NCBI GenBank assembly: GCA_963710665.1
Contig: CAVQBC010000006.1
Location: forward strand, 620,001-684,000
From: CAVQBC01 sp963710665
GTDB lineage: Bacteria > Actinomycetota > Thermoleophilia > Solirubrobacterales > Solirubrobacteraceae
Direction of reading: 5' to 3'
DNA length: 64,000 nucleotides
The position numbers and the translations under genes were made by a program. The notes under the pieces are model-generated. The model worked only from the letters and a program-made list of their open reading frames with translations. It ran no database searches and had not been told where the DNA came from. Position 1 is the stretch's first letter, and each line of letters starts with the position of its first letter. Shown one piece after another: positions 1 to 8,283 of this stretch.

Positions 1-751
1 CGTCCGCCGCCGACGGCTCGTACACCGTCGCGATCTCGATCTCCCCCCGGCGCAGGCAGGTCGTGATCTCCAGCCGGTCGAGTGGCACGCCGTCGGCCTC
101 GATCGCCCGCAACGTCCCCGCGATCTCGGACTCGGGGATCCCGAACAGGCGCAGGATCCGCTGCTCGTAGGCGCCCGCGCCGGCGAGCGCGGCGCGCAGG
201 GCGTCCGTGGACAGCGCGGTCTCCCACATCGGCTGCAGCTCTCCCGGCGGCCCCGGCAGCACGAGCACCGTCGGCCCCGAGCCACCGGCACCGTCCGCCG
301 GCGGCACCACGAGCCCGGGCGCCGTGCCGACCGGCTCGAGGATCGTCGCACCCTCCGGCACCACCGCCTGCTTGCGGTTGCCCGCCCGGACCGCCTCCTC
401 GTCGAGGTGGCGCCAGCGGCTGCGCATCCGCTGCAGGATCGTCCAGATCCGCTGTTCCAGCGCGGGATCGAGCACCATCTCGCGCCCCGCGAACTCGGCC
501 ACGACCTCGGCGGTGAGGTCGTCGGCGGTGGGTCCGAGGCCGCCGCTCGTGATCACCAGGTCGACGCCCTCGCGCGCCAGGAAGTCGAGGGCCGCGCGCA
601 GGTCGTCGCGGCGGTCCCCCACGATCATGATGTGGGCGAGCTGGACGCCGCGCCCGCGCAGCTGCTCGGACAGCCACGGGCCGTTGCGGTCGGCGATGAT
701 GCCGGAGAGGACCTCGGTGCCGGTGACGACGATGCCGGCCCGCGCGCTCAT
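1..751 (-). CDS. cinA: CinA-family protein (competence/damage-inducible; nicotinamide-nucleotide amidase family), 3' end outside window
   Basis: The 250 residues present form the N-terminal molybdopterin-binding-like (MoCF) domain of CinA. The start MSARAGIVVTGTEVLSG and the motif TSGGLGPTADD near residues 68-78 are the family signature, and a PGPPGE motif follows near residue 155. In CinA proteins this domain has ADP-ribose pyrophosphatase activity and is usually followed by an NMN deamidase domain; whether that second domain is present cannot be seen, because the gene runs off the left edge. The ATG overlaps the stop of the rodZ-like gene by four bases (ATGA), so the two are probably translationally coupled. 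It is last in the ftsK-rodZ-cinA run, a common actinobacterial order. Confidence 0.9.
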   Translation of the reverse strand, partial: MSARAGIVVTGTEVLSGIIADRNGPWLSEQLRGRGVQLAHIMIVGDRRDDLRAALDFLAREGVDLVITSGGLGPTADDLTAEVVAEFAGREMVLDPALEQRIWTILQRMRSRWRHLDEEAVRAGNRKQAVVPEGATILEPVGTAPGLVVPPADGAGGSGPTVLVLPGPPGELQPMWETALSTDALRAALAGAGAYEQRILRLFGIPESEIAGTLRAIEADGVPLDRLEITTCLRRGEIEIATVYEPSAAD

Positions 752-1590
752 GCGCAGGTGGGCCGCTGGGCCCCGCTCAGCGTGCGCCGGCCGCGCGGCG
801 TGATCTCGTAGCCCACCGGCTCGGCGGTCTCGGGCACCTGCACGGTGCGGCCGTTGACGCGCATGCTGATCTGGCCGTTGCCGAACGTCACCCGGAAGCG
901 CCGGCTGCGATACGGCCCCCGGCGGTCCCCCGCGCCCAGGTTCTGGCCCGGCACGAGCCGCCGGCCCGTGTTGTCGACCAGGCAGACGAACACCTCGCCG
1001 CTCGGCACGAGCGCGAGCGACACGATCCGCGCGGCCGCGGCGCGCCGTTCACGCGCGCGTCGCGCGCGGGCCCGCCGCCGGCGCTCACGCGCCCGCCGGC
1101 GGTCGGCGGCGCGCTCGCCGGCGTTCGACCCCTCGTCGGGCTGGCGGGTCTCGACCGGCGGCGGCGCGGAGCTCTCGTCCCCGCCGCCGCCACCGCTCTC
1201 GTCGCCCCAGGTCCCCAGCAGGTACAGGGCGCCGAGCAGGGCGACGATGCCGACGGCGACCAGCACGGCCGGGAGCGGGATCAGCGGGCGGACGCGGCGG
1301 CGCTGCCTGGTGCCGCCGAGACCGGGCGCGAACGGCGTGAGCTCCTGCGTCGTGGGGCGCTCGAAGCGCTCGCGGTACTCCTCCACCAGCATCCGGGCGT
1401 CCAGCCCGAGGTACTCGGCGTACGTGCGCAGGAAGGTCTTGACGAAGGTCGGCCCCGGGAGAAGGTCCCATTCCTCGTTCTCCAGGGCCCGCAGGTACTT
1501 GGCACGGATCTTCGTGGCCGCCTCGACCTCGGTCATGTCGATCTTCTGGCGCATGCGCGTCTCGCGCAGCGTCTGGCCGATCTCCGCCAT
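748..1590 (-). CDS. RodZ-like helix-turn-helix membrane protein with C-terminal DUF4115-type domain
   Basis: A 280-residue protein with three parts. Residues 3-70 are an Xre-type helix-turn-helix (IGQTLRETR, then TFVKTFLRTYAEYLGLD) typical of RodZ/YmfM. A single membrane helix lies at about 103-127. A strongly Arg-rich linker at about 160-185 precedes a beta-rich C-terminal domain. RodZ proteins link MreB to the envelope and support cell shape; in lineages without MreB the role is unclear, so only the architecture is certain. The ATG at 1590 was chosen because it begins the conserved MAEIGQ; a TTG three codons upstream (1599) is possible. It sits 67 bp after ftsK and overlaps cinA. Confidence 0.85.
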   Translation of the reverse strand: MAEIGQTLRETRMRQKIDMTEVEAATKIRAKYLRALENEEWDLLPGPTFVKTFLRTYAEYLGLDARMLVEEYRERFERPTTQELTPFAPGLGGTRQRRRVRPLIPLPAVLVAVGIVALLGALYLLGTWGDESGGGGGDESSAPPPVETRQPDEGSNAGERAADRRRARERRRRARARRARERRAAAARIVSLALVPSGEVFVCLVDNTGRRLVPGQNLGAGDRRGPYRSRRFRVTFGNGQISMRVNGRTVQVPETAEPVGYEITPRGRRTLSGAQRPTCA

Positions 1591-1657
1591 AAGCGCCAAG
1601 GCTACCTGCGCACCGTCCCCTCACCGACCGCCGAACGAGGTCGTGCAGGCGGGGATC

Positions 1658-4171
1658 TCATCGGGGGTCGTCGGGTGGCGGCGGGGGCGGGGAGTCGGCC
1701 CCCTCGGCGTCGGCATCGGGCACCGGGATGCCGGTGCGCTCCTCGAGCGCGGCGAGCACCCGCGGCACGTCGGCCTCGGAGACCAGGACCTGGCGCGGCT
1801 TGGAGCCTTCGTACCCGGAGATGACGCCACGGCGCTCGAGCATGTCGATGAGACGGCCGGCGCGGGTGTAGCCGAGCCGCAGCCGCCGCTGGAGCATCGA
1901 GGTCGACGCGGTCTGCATCTCCGCGACCAACCGGATCGCGTCGCCCAGCAGCGGGTCCTCGTCGGGGTCGAAGCCGTCGTCGTCGCCCCCGCCGCCGTCC
2001 CCGGCCTCCGCGACCTCCTCGAGCAGCTGCTCGGCGAACTCCGGCTCGCCCTGCCGGCGCCAGCCCTCGGTCAGCGGCTCGATCTCGCTCTCGTCGATAT
2101 AGGCGCCCTGGATCCGCTGCAGCCGCGAGGAGCCGACCGGCGAGAACAGCATGTCGCCCTGGCCGAGCAGCGTCTCGGCGCCGTTCTGGTCGAGGATCAC
2201 GCGCGAGTCGGTCTGCGAGGACACCGCGAAGGCGATCCGCGAGGGGACGTTGGCCTTGATCATGCCCGTGATGACGTCCACGCGCGGGCTCTGCGTGGCC
2301 AGCACGAGGTGGATGCCGACCGCGCGCGCCTTCTGGGCGATGCGGATGACCGAGTCCTCGACGTCGGCGGGCGCGACCATCATGAGGTCGGCGAGCTCGT
2401 CGATCACGCACAGGATGTAGGGCAACGCCGGCTCGCCGCGGCCCGCCCGGACCTTGTTGAGCTCGGGCAGCGACCGCGTGCGCGCGAGCGACATGTACGA
2501 GTAGCGCTGCTCCATCTCCCGCACGAGGTTCTGCAGCGCGGTGGCCGCCTGCCGCGGCGAGGTGATCACCGGCGTGAGCAGATGCGGAATCGAGTCGTAG
2601 TGGTTGAGCTCGACCTGCTTGGGGTCCACGAGCACCATGCGGACCTCGTGCGGCGTGGCCCGCAGCAGGATCGACGAGAGCATCGCGTTGATCGCGCCCG
2701 ACTTGCCGGCGCCGGTGGTGCCCGCCACCAGCAGGTGCGGCATCTTGGCGAGGTCGGCGCCGATCGCGCGGCCGGCCACGTCCTTGCCCAGCCAGACGGT
2801 CAGCGGCGACCAGTCGGCGGGCGGGGCCTGGAAGACGTCGCCGAGGTGCACGATGCGCCGCCGCGCGTTGGGGACCTCGACGCCCACCGCCTGCTTGCCC
2901 GGGATCGGCGCGAGGATGCGGATGTCCGAGGCGGCGAGCGCGTAGGCGAGGTCGTCGCGCAGCTGGGCGACCTTGCCGACCTTGGTGCCGGGCGCGAGCC
3001 GGAGCTCATAGCGGGTGATGTGCGGCCCGGCGACCATGCCGATCACGCGCGCCTGCACCCCGAAGTGCCCGAGCGCCTCGGTGAGCTGGGCGGCCACGCG
3101 CTCCTGGCCGGCGGTGTCGGGGCGGGCGGACTCCTCGCTCGAGCGCTTCAGGAAGCCCGGGTCGGGGACGGTCCAGACGAAATCGGGGGAGTCGGTGATC
3201 TCGGCGCGGTAGCGGCCCTGCGGCGTGAGCTGCGCCGCGTCGACCGGCCCCGGATGGCCGGTGCGCGTGACGCCGGGCTCGTCGGTCTCGGGATCCTCGG
3301 CGAGGCTCGGCTCGCCGGCGTCCTCCTCGTCCTCCGGCGGCGGCAGCTCCGCCTCGGCCGGCTCCTCGGCCTCCTCGGCCGCCTCGAGCTCGGCCTCGCG
3401 CCGGCCCGCCCCGTCGTAGAGCTCGGGGAAGCGCTCCTCGCCGGACCAGAATCCCGGCTCGTCGGCCTGCGTCGCGGCCGTCACGCGCGCCTCGCCCGAC
3501 TGCTCGAGCGCGGCGAGCTCCTCGGTCGGCTCGCGCCGCCGGGCGACGCGCTCGCGCACCTCGGTGGTGCCCTCGCGCAGCCGCCGGCCCGTGGTGGAGA
3601 CCGAGTCGTGGGTCGCGGTGATCACGCCCGCGATCGTCGCCCCGGTCAGCAGCAGGGCGGCGGCCAGGAACAGGAAGACCGCGAGGATGTTCGCGCCGAG
3701 GTCGCCGAGCAGGGTCGAGCTGCCCCAGTAGAGGGCCTCCCCCACCATGCCGCCGCGCGGCTTGACCCAGGCCGGGTCCCACAGCTCCGCCCGCCGGCCG
3801 CCCGGACCGAGCCCGAACGTGCCGGCCGTCAGGCCGAGCGCCAGGCCCGCGAACAGGCATGCGGTGCCGGCCCGGATCGGGCGCACCGCGGGCAGCACGG
3901 GGCGCATGACGATCAACCCGCCCGCCCCCAGCAGCGCCGCCGGGACCAGGTAGTGGACGGCGCCCAGCAGCCACCGCAGGCCGTCCACCGCGCCCTCGCC
4001 CGCGCGCCCGCCGTCCCACCCCAGGTAGACGACGAAGCCGAAGAAGATCGCGACGGCCACCAGGCCGAGGCCGATCAGGTCGAGATGGCGCTGCTCGAGC
4101 GTGGGCAGCGACGGGGGCCACGCCGGTGCTGAGCGACGGGCGCGGGACTTCCGTGACTTGGCGGGCGGCAT
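1658..4171 (-). CDS. ftsK: DNA translocase FtsK/SpoIIIE
   Basis: An 837-residue FtsK. The N-terminal quarter has about five membrane helices (the first near residues 31-51, the rest up to about 180). It is followed by an acidic linker rich in Glu/Pro (about 200-300) and then the motor. The motor has Walker A GTTGAGKS near residue 485 and a Walker B-like ILCVIDELADLMM near 590. The C-terminal winged-helix gamma domain (about 725-800) carries the typical LQRRLRLGYTRAGRLIDMLE sequence that reads KOPS-like polarity sites. The protein pumps chromosomal DNA across the closing septum and activates dimer resolution. It heads the run towards rodZ and cinA and is divergent from the response regulator. 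Confidence 0.97.
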   Translation of the reverse strand: MPPAKSRKSRARRSAPAWPPSLPTLEQRHLDLIGLGLVAVAIFFGFVVYLGWDGGRAGEGAVDGLRWLLGAVHYLVPAALLGAGGLIVMRPVLPAVRPIRAGTACLFAGLALGLTAGTFGLGPGGRRAELWDPAWVKPRGGMVGEALYWGSSTLLGDLGANILAVFLFLAAALLLTGATIAGVITATHDSVSTTGRRLREGTTEVRERVARRREPTEELAALEQSGEARVTAATQADEPGFWSGEERFPELYDGAGRREAELEAAEEAEEPAEAELPPPEDEEDAGEPSLAEDPETDEPGVTRTGHPGPVDAAQLTPQGRYRAEITDSPDFVWTVPDPGFLKRSSEESARPDTAGQERVAAQLTEALGHFGVQARVIGMVAGPHITRYELRLAPGTKVGKVAQLRDDLAYALAASDIRILAPIPGKQAVGVEVPNARRRIVHLGDVFQAPPADWSPLTVWLGKDVAGRAIGADLAKMPHLLVAGTTGAGKSGAINAMLSSILLRATPHEVRMVLVDPKQVELNHYDSIPHLLTPVITSPRQAATALQNLVREMEQRYSYMSLARTRSLPELNKVRAGRGEPALPYILCVIDELADLMMVAPADVEDSVIRIAQKARAVGIHLVLATQSPRVDVITGMIKANVPSRIAFAVSSQTDSRVILDQNGAETLLGQGDMLFSPVGSSRLQRIQGAYIDESEIEPLTEGWRRQGEPEFAEQLLEEVAEAGDGGGGDDDGFDPDEDPLLGDAIRLVAEMQTASTSMLQRRLRLGYTRAGRLIDMLERRGVISGYEGSKPRQVLVSEADVPRVLAALEERTGIPVPDADAEGADSPPPPPPDDPR

Positions 4172-4238
4172 GTCGGCTCGACCTGCTTCGACGCCCGCCG
4201 CCCGGCCCCTCCCGGGCGGGTGGGGACGGTGTCGATGA

Positions 4239-4269
4239 TTGACGGTCCGTTAAGCCCTCCATCTACCAT
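4239..4269 (+). promoter_or_regulatory. Candidate sigma-70-type promoter for the two-component operon
   Basis: TTGACG (4239-4244) is followed after 19 bases by TACCAT (4264-4269). A start of transcription about 7-10 bases further on would fall at or beside the ATG at 4279, so the mRNA could be leaderless, as is common in Actinomycetota. The long spacer lowers confidence. Confidence 0.35.
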
Positions 4270-4278
4270 CCCGTGCGA

Positions 4279-4968
4279 ATGGAAGCCTCAACCCGCCCCG
4301 TCCGCGTGCTGGTCGTCGAGGACGACCAGGAGATCGCCCAGGTGCTGCAGCGCTCGCTGCGCCTGGAGGGCTACGAGGTCCGCCTCGCCGCCGACGGCGA
4401 GACCGCACTGGAGCAGACGCATGCGTTCCTGCCCGACCTGATCGTGCTGGACCTCGGGCTGCCCAAGCTCGACGGCATGGACGTCGCCCGCCGCATGCGC
4501 TCCGACGACGACGACACCCCGATCCTCATCCTCACCGCGCGCGACGCCGTCGACGCCCGCGTCGAGGGGCTCGACTCCGGCGCCGACGACTACCTCGTCA
4601 AGCCGTTCGAGCGCCAGGAGCTGCTCGCGCGCATCCGCGCGCTGCTGCGCCGCCGGCCCCCGCGGGGCATGGCGCCGCTGCGCGTCGGCGACCTCTCGCT
4701 CAACCCCGACACCCACGAGGTGCAGCGCGGCGACCGCGACGTCGAGCTCACCCAGCGCGAGTTCGAGCTGCTCGAGTACCTGATGCGCAACGAGCGCCTG
4801 GTGATCTCGCGCCAGAAGCTGCTGGACGAGGTGTGGGGCTACGACCCGTTCTCGATCACGAACACCATCGAGGTGTTCGTGTCCAATCTGCGCAGAAAGC
4901 TCGAAGCCGGTGGCGAGCCTCGACTCCTACATACGGTCCGCGGCGCGGGGTACGTCCTCCGCGTATAA
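4279..4968 (+). CDS. OmpR/PhoB-family response regulator
   Basis: A 229-residue regulator with a receiver domain (about residues 8-120; acidic pocket VVEDD, phospho-acceptor Asp58 in LIVLDLGLPK, and the KPF motif) and a C-terminal winged-helix OmpR domain (about 135-228; VELTQREFELLEYL and ending VRGAGYVLRV). It should bind DNA when phosphorylated by the kinase encoded next to it. A GTG two codons upstream (4273) could also serve; ATG 4279 is preferred because the candidate promoter leaves no room for a ribosome site upstream. The target genes are not apparent. The closest relatives by layout are MprA/TrcR-like systems, but I cannot assign an orthologue. Confidence 0.95.
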   Translation: MEASTRPVRVLVVEDDQEIAQVLQRSLRLEGYEVRLAADGETALEQTHAFLPDLIVLDLGLPKLDGMDVARRMRSDDDDTPILILTARDAVDARVEGLDSGADDYLVKPFERQELLARIRALLRRRPPRGMAPLRVGDLSLNPDTHEVQRGDRDVELTQREFELLEYLMRNERLVISRQKLLDEVWGYDPFSITNTIEVFVSNLRRKLEAGGEPRLLHTVRGAGYVLRV

Positions 4969-6397
4969 GGGCCTGCCGATCGGCTGGCGGCTCGCCGGCG
5001 GATCCGCGGCCCTCACGCTGGTGATCCTGCTCGGGTTCGCCACGATCGTCGGCGTCCTCACCACTCAGCGGATCCAGTCGGACTTCGACCGGCAGGTGGC
5101 GAACGCCGCCGACCAGCTGAAGGAGCAGGTCACCGTCCGCTACGACCCGGGTGGCGCCGCCGGCCCTTACGAGTACCAGGGCCCGTCGCTCAACGACTTC
5201 GCGGGCGGCCAGAACGCCGCGGTGCGCATCGCGCGCTGGAACGGCGAGGTGTTCCGCTCCTCGGTCGGGGCGCCGGACTTCGGCTCTCCGCGCGCGCGGT
5301 CGGTGGACGTCGGCGGCTGGCGCGTGGAGTCCCGCGCGATCCCGGTCCAGACCGACAGCCCGTTCGAGCAGGGCGGCGTGCTCTACGTCCAGTACGCCCG
5401 CCGCCTGTCCGACGTGAAGGCCACCGCCAACCGGGTCAAGGTCTTCCTCGGCCTGGGCGTCCTGGGCGGCGCCGCGCTCGCGCTCCTGGCGGGCCTGGCG
5501 ACGGCGCGGCGCGCGATGTCGCCCATCACCGAGCTCACGGAGGCCGCGCGCACCATCCAGCGCACCCGCGACCCGTCGCTGCGGGTGCCCCACCCGGAGG
5601 CCGAGGACGAGGTCGCCGAGCTTGCGCGCACGCTCGAGGGCATGCTGCGCTCGCTGGACGCGGCCCGCGGCGAGACCCAGGCCGCGCTCGAGCGCCAGCG
5701 CGAGTTCGTCGCCGACGCCTCGCACGAGCTGCGCACGCCGCTGACCTCCGTGCTCGCGAACCTCGAGCTGCTCGAGGACGAGCTCGAGGGCGAGCAGCGC
5801 GAGGCCGCCGCCTCGGCCCTGCGCTCCTCGCGCCGCATGCGCCGGCTCGTCGCCGACCTCCTGCTGCTCGCGCGCGCCGACGCCGGGCGCCACCGCGCGC
5901 ACGAGCCGCTCGACCTCTCCGACGTGCTCACCGAGGCGGCCGGCGAGCTCGAGCCCGTGGCCGAGGAGCACGCGCTCGCGGTGTCGGCGCCGCCCGGCGC
6001 GATCGTCTCCGGCGTGCGCGACGAGCTGCACCGCCTCGTGCTGAACCTGATGGAGAACGCGCTGCGCCACACCGACCCGGGGACCGCCGTGCGCGCGACG
6101 ATCGAGCGCGACGGCGGGCAGGTCGTGCTGGCCGTCGAGGACGACGGGCCGGGCATCCCGCCGGAGCTGCGCGACAAGGTCTTCGAGCGCTTCTACCGCG
6201 GCGCGGGCGAGAGCAGCGGGTCGAGTGGCCTGGGTCTCTCGATCGTGCGCGCGGTGGCCGCCTCGCACGGCGGCCGCGTCACTCTGGAGGAGCCGCTGGA
6301 CGGGCGCGGGGCGCGCTTCGTCGTGCGTCTCCCGGCGCTCTCGGCCTCCGAGCCGGAGCGCGAGCCCGTCCCCGCGGCGGGCCCCGTCCAGCCGTAG
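4910..6397 (+). CDS. Sensor histidine kinase (HAMP-HisKA-HATPase)
   Basis: A 495-residue membrane kinase. It has a first membrane helix at about 30-52, an extracytoplasmic sensor region of about 120 residues, a second helix at about 178-200, a HAMP linker, a HisKA domain with the H-box FVADASHELRTP (His near 273), and an ATPase domain with N-box NALRHTD, DDGPGIP and GLGLSIV. It pairs with the regulator just upstream. The GTG start at 4910 lies 59 bp inside the regulator gene. No ATG, GTG or TTG is available between there and the first helix except further inside it, so the overlap is probably real. The signal sensed is unknown. Confidence 0.94.
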   Translation: MASLDSYIRSAARGTSSAYKGLPIGWRLAGGSAALTLVILLGFATIVGVLTTQRIQSDFDRQVANAADQLKEQVTVRYDPGGAAGPYEYQGPSLNDFAGGQNAAVRIARWNGEVFRSSVGAPDFGSPRARSVDVGGWRVESRAIPVQTDSPFEQGGVLYVQYARRLSDVKATANRVKVFLGLGVLGGAALALLAGLATARRAMSPITELTEAARTIQRTRDPSLRVPHPEAEDEVAELARTLEGMLRSLDAARGETQAALERQREFVADASHELRTPLTSVLANLELLEDELEGEQREAAASALRSSRRMRRLVADLLLLARADAGRHRAHEPLDLSDVLTEAAGELEPVAEEHALAVSAPPGAIVSGVRDELHRLVLNLMENALRHTDPGTAVRATIERDGGQVVLAVEDDGPGIPPELRDKVFERFYRGAGESSGSSGLGLSIVRAVAASHGGRVTLEEPLDGRGARFVVRLPALSASEPEREPVPAAGPVQP

Positions 6398-6806
6398 CGG
6401 CCGGGCTCAAGTTCCCCGGCGCCGCGGACGAAATTCGGCCGCTTTCCCCAGGGCTTGATCAGTCAAACGTCCAATTGGACGCTTGTTCGATAGTGCGTCG
6501 AACGGGCGTCCATAAGATGCTCCCAAGTTCAAGTCCGAGAGGCATCCCGCAGGACGCGGGTCGGACTGTCCCAGACGAAGCACGAAACGTGGCGGGACCG
6601 CCGCGTAGCCGGCCGTTCCTCCAGGACGGTGGCGCCTCGACGTGCACACAGACGAATGCTCGACCCTGGCGGGGAGAGGCAGGAAGGCAGGTACTTCATG
6701 GGCTGGCGTCACTAGTTCGTCAACGGGACGGCGCTCCGCTATGGAAGGCGGAGCGCGCGACCCTCTCCCTGCCCGAAGTTCTTGGCCGCCGGTGCTCGGG
6801 CCGGGA
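6398..6806. other. 409-bp convergent intergenic region with palindromes and hairpins; no convincing gene
   Basis: It lies between two gene ends that face each other (kinase and HD-GYP gene), where a few tens of bases would be usual. No frame shows protein-like composition. It contains the perfect palindrome CGTCCAATTGGACG (6468-6481) inside a 22-bp near-palindrome (6464-6485). A long hairpin follows, AGTCCGA (6532-6538) plus CCCGC (6546-6550) pairing with GCGGG (6556-6560) plus TCGGACT (6561-6567). A third hairpin has a 9-bp perfect stem, GCGCTCCGC/GCGGAGCGC (6731-6739/6748-6756). It could hold a small RNA or bidirectional terminators; I recognise no known RNA family. Confidence 0.5.
6464..6485. 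repeat. 22-bp near-perfect palindrome (operator-like)
   Basis: Arms of 11 bases match at 10 of 11 positions around a perfect 14-bp core, CGTCCAATTGGACG. The size and symmetry resemble a TetR-type operator, but no regulator gene is adjacent and no gene starts nearby, so the role is unknown. Confidence 0.5.
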
Positions 6807-8157
6807 CTAGGCCGCGACCAGCTCCGGTCGCATCACGTAGGGACGACGCTCGACCCGCAGCTCGGCCTCGAGATCGGCGTCGTCGTCATGGGCGAAGGTG
6901 ATCTCCTGCTCCTCGAGCAGCCCCACGAACAGCCCGACCAGGTGTCCATCGAGCTGCGTGCCGGACACCCTGCGCAGCTCCGCGACGGCGTCCTCCTGGG
7001 ACACCGGCCGGCGGTAGGAGTCGCGCGCGGTCATCACGTCGTAGGTATCCGCGATGGAGATGATGCGCGACAGGATCGGGATGTCGTCGCCGGCGACCCC
7101 GTTCGGGTAGCCCTTGCCGTCGATCCGCTCGTGGTGCGCGAGCACGATGTCCGCCACCGGCTCGAAGCCGTTCACACGGCGGATGATCTCGGCGCCCTGG
7201 CCGGGATGGAGCTTGATGATCTCGTACTCCTCGGGCGTGAGCTTGCGCGCGGCGGAGAGGATCGAGTCGGGGAAGATGAACTTGCCGATGTCGTGCACCA
7301 GCCCCGCGGTGTGCACGAGCTCCTGCTCGTCGAGCGAGAGCCCCGCCTCCTTGGCCAGCGCGCGCGAGTAGCGCGCGACCGCCGCGGAGTGGCGCGCCGT
7401 CATCGGGTCGCGCAGCGAGAGCGTCTTGAGCATCACGGCGAGCATCCCCTCGTGCATCGCCGAGAGCTGCTTCATCCGCTCCTCGAGCTGGAACCCGCGC
7501 TCCTCCGCCTGCACGATGGCCCGCAGCAGGTACTGGAAGATGAACAGCATCGCGGCGAGCAGGCTCAAGGCACCGAGCCCGTAGACGCGATAGGCGCAGG
7601 CGGTGAGGGCCGTGACGATGGCCGACGCGAGCTCCCAGGGGACCATCGGCACGAAGGTCGTCATGAAGGCGCGCGCGAGCTTGCCCGGGTGCAGGTGGAG
7701 GTCCGGGCCGACGATCAGCAGGAAGTTCAGGAGGTTCGTGAGCCATGAAGACGCCGACGAGGATGAAGCCGAAGGCGATGTCGCCCGGGGCGAACTCGTC
7801 CGCGCCCGCGAACTCCTGCATCATCAGCGCGCCCGCCAGCGGGAAGACGGCGTACGCGGCCACGTCGCTGAACACGAGCCGGCGGGGCTGGCGGCGGCGG
7901 ATGCCGTCCACGATCACCGCGGTCACGGCGATCGCCACGGCCGGCGCCGGACCGAGCAGGGCCATCGCGAGCACGAGGCTCATGAACGATCCGCAGATGC
8001 GCAGGTTGCCGGTCTCGAACGGGAACAGATGGCTGCCGACCGACAGCGCGGCGATGAGCACGACGAGACCGACCGGCTGCCATTGGTCAGCGGTCGAGAG
8101 CGCGCAGGCAGCCACGAGGGCCGCAAGTGCCGTCGTGGCTTGGAACGCCTCCGTCAT
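6807..8157 (-). pseudogene. Membrane-bound HD-GYP phosphodiesterase, interrupted by a frameshift near 7740
   Basis: The 5' part (ATG 8157 to about 7745) encodes several membrane helices. The 3' part, in another frame, encodes more helices and an HD-GYP domain with HDIGK, HHERIDGKGYPNG and IADTYDVMT. These domains hydrolyse cyclic di-GMP. The two frames join at 7734-7746: the protein-like sequence ...GVFMA continues as TNLLNFLLIVGPDLH only if one base is skipped, so the reading has one extra base (or two missing). It may be a sequencing error, a recent mutation or, less likely, a shift used by the cell. If only the 3' frame is made (from 7664 down to 6807, 285 residues), it would keep one or two helices and the catalytic domain. 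Divergent from the MFS gene. Confidence 0.75.
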
Positions 8158-8251
8158 CCGTGAACGGGGGGACCTCACAGTGATCCTGATCGGACCTGGT
8201 GGGGTCCGACTTGAGCGGTCGAGGTCCCGGCCACTGTCGTATATGCGGCTA

Positions 8252-8270
8252 TAGGCCGATAAACGGCCTA
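8252..8270. promoter_or_regulatory. Inverted repeat in the divergent promoter region of the MFS and HD-GYP genes
   Basis: TAGGCCG (8252-8258) and CGGCCTA (8264-8270) are perfect 7-bp arms around ATAAA. The repeat ends 13 bp before the MFS start, so it could be a repressor operator or a leader hairpin. AT-rich sequence just upstream (8240-8253) could be a -10 region. Confidence 0.45.
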
Positions 8271-8283
8271 GGCTCACCTGCTC

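Noticed and set aside
845..4132. A 1095-codon open frame on the plus strand
   Set aside because: It is antisense to rodZ and ftsK. Its Arg/Ala/Gly-rich composition is what high third-position GC produces opposite a real gene, and it has no domain.
6500..6760. Cyclic di-GMP or cobalamin riboswitch near the HD-GYP gene
   Set aside because: The conserved core sequences of these classes are absent, and the region lies at the 3' end, not the 5' end, of both neighbours.
6475..6810. A 111-codon open frame in the long convergent gap
   Set aside because: No ribosome site, no family resemblance and a composition unlike genes here. The hairpins inside it also argue for non-coding DNA.
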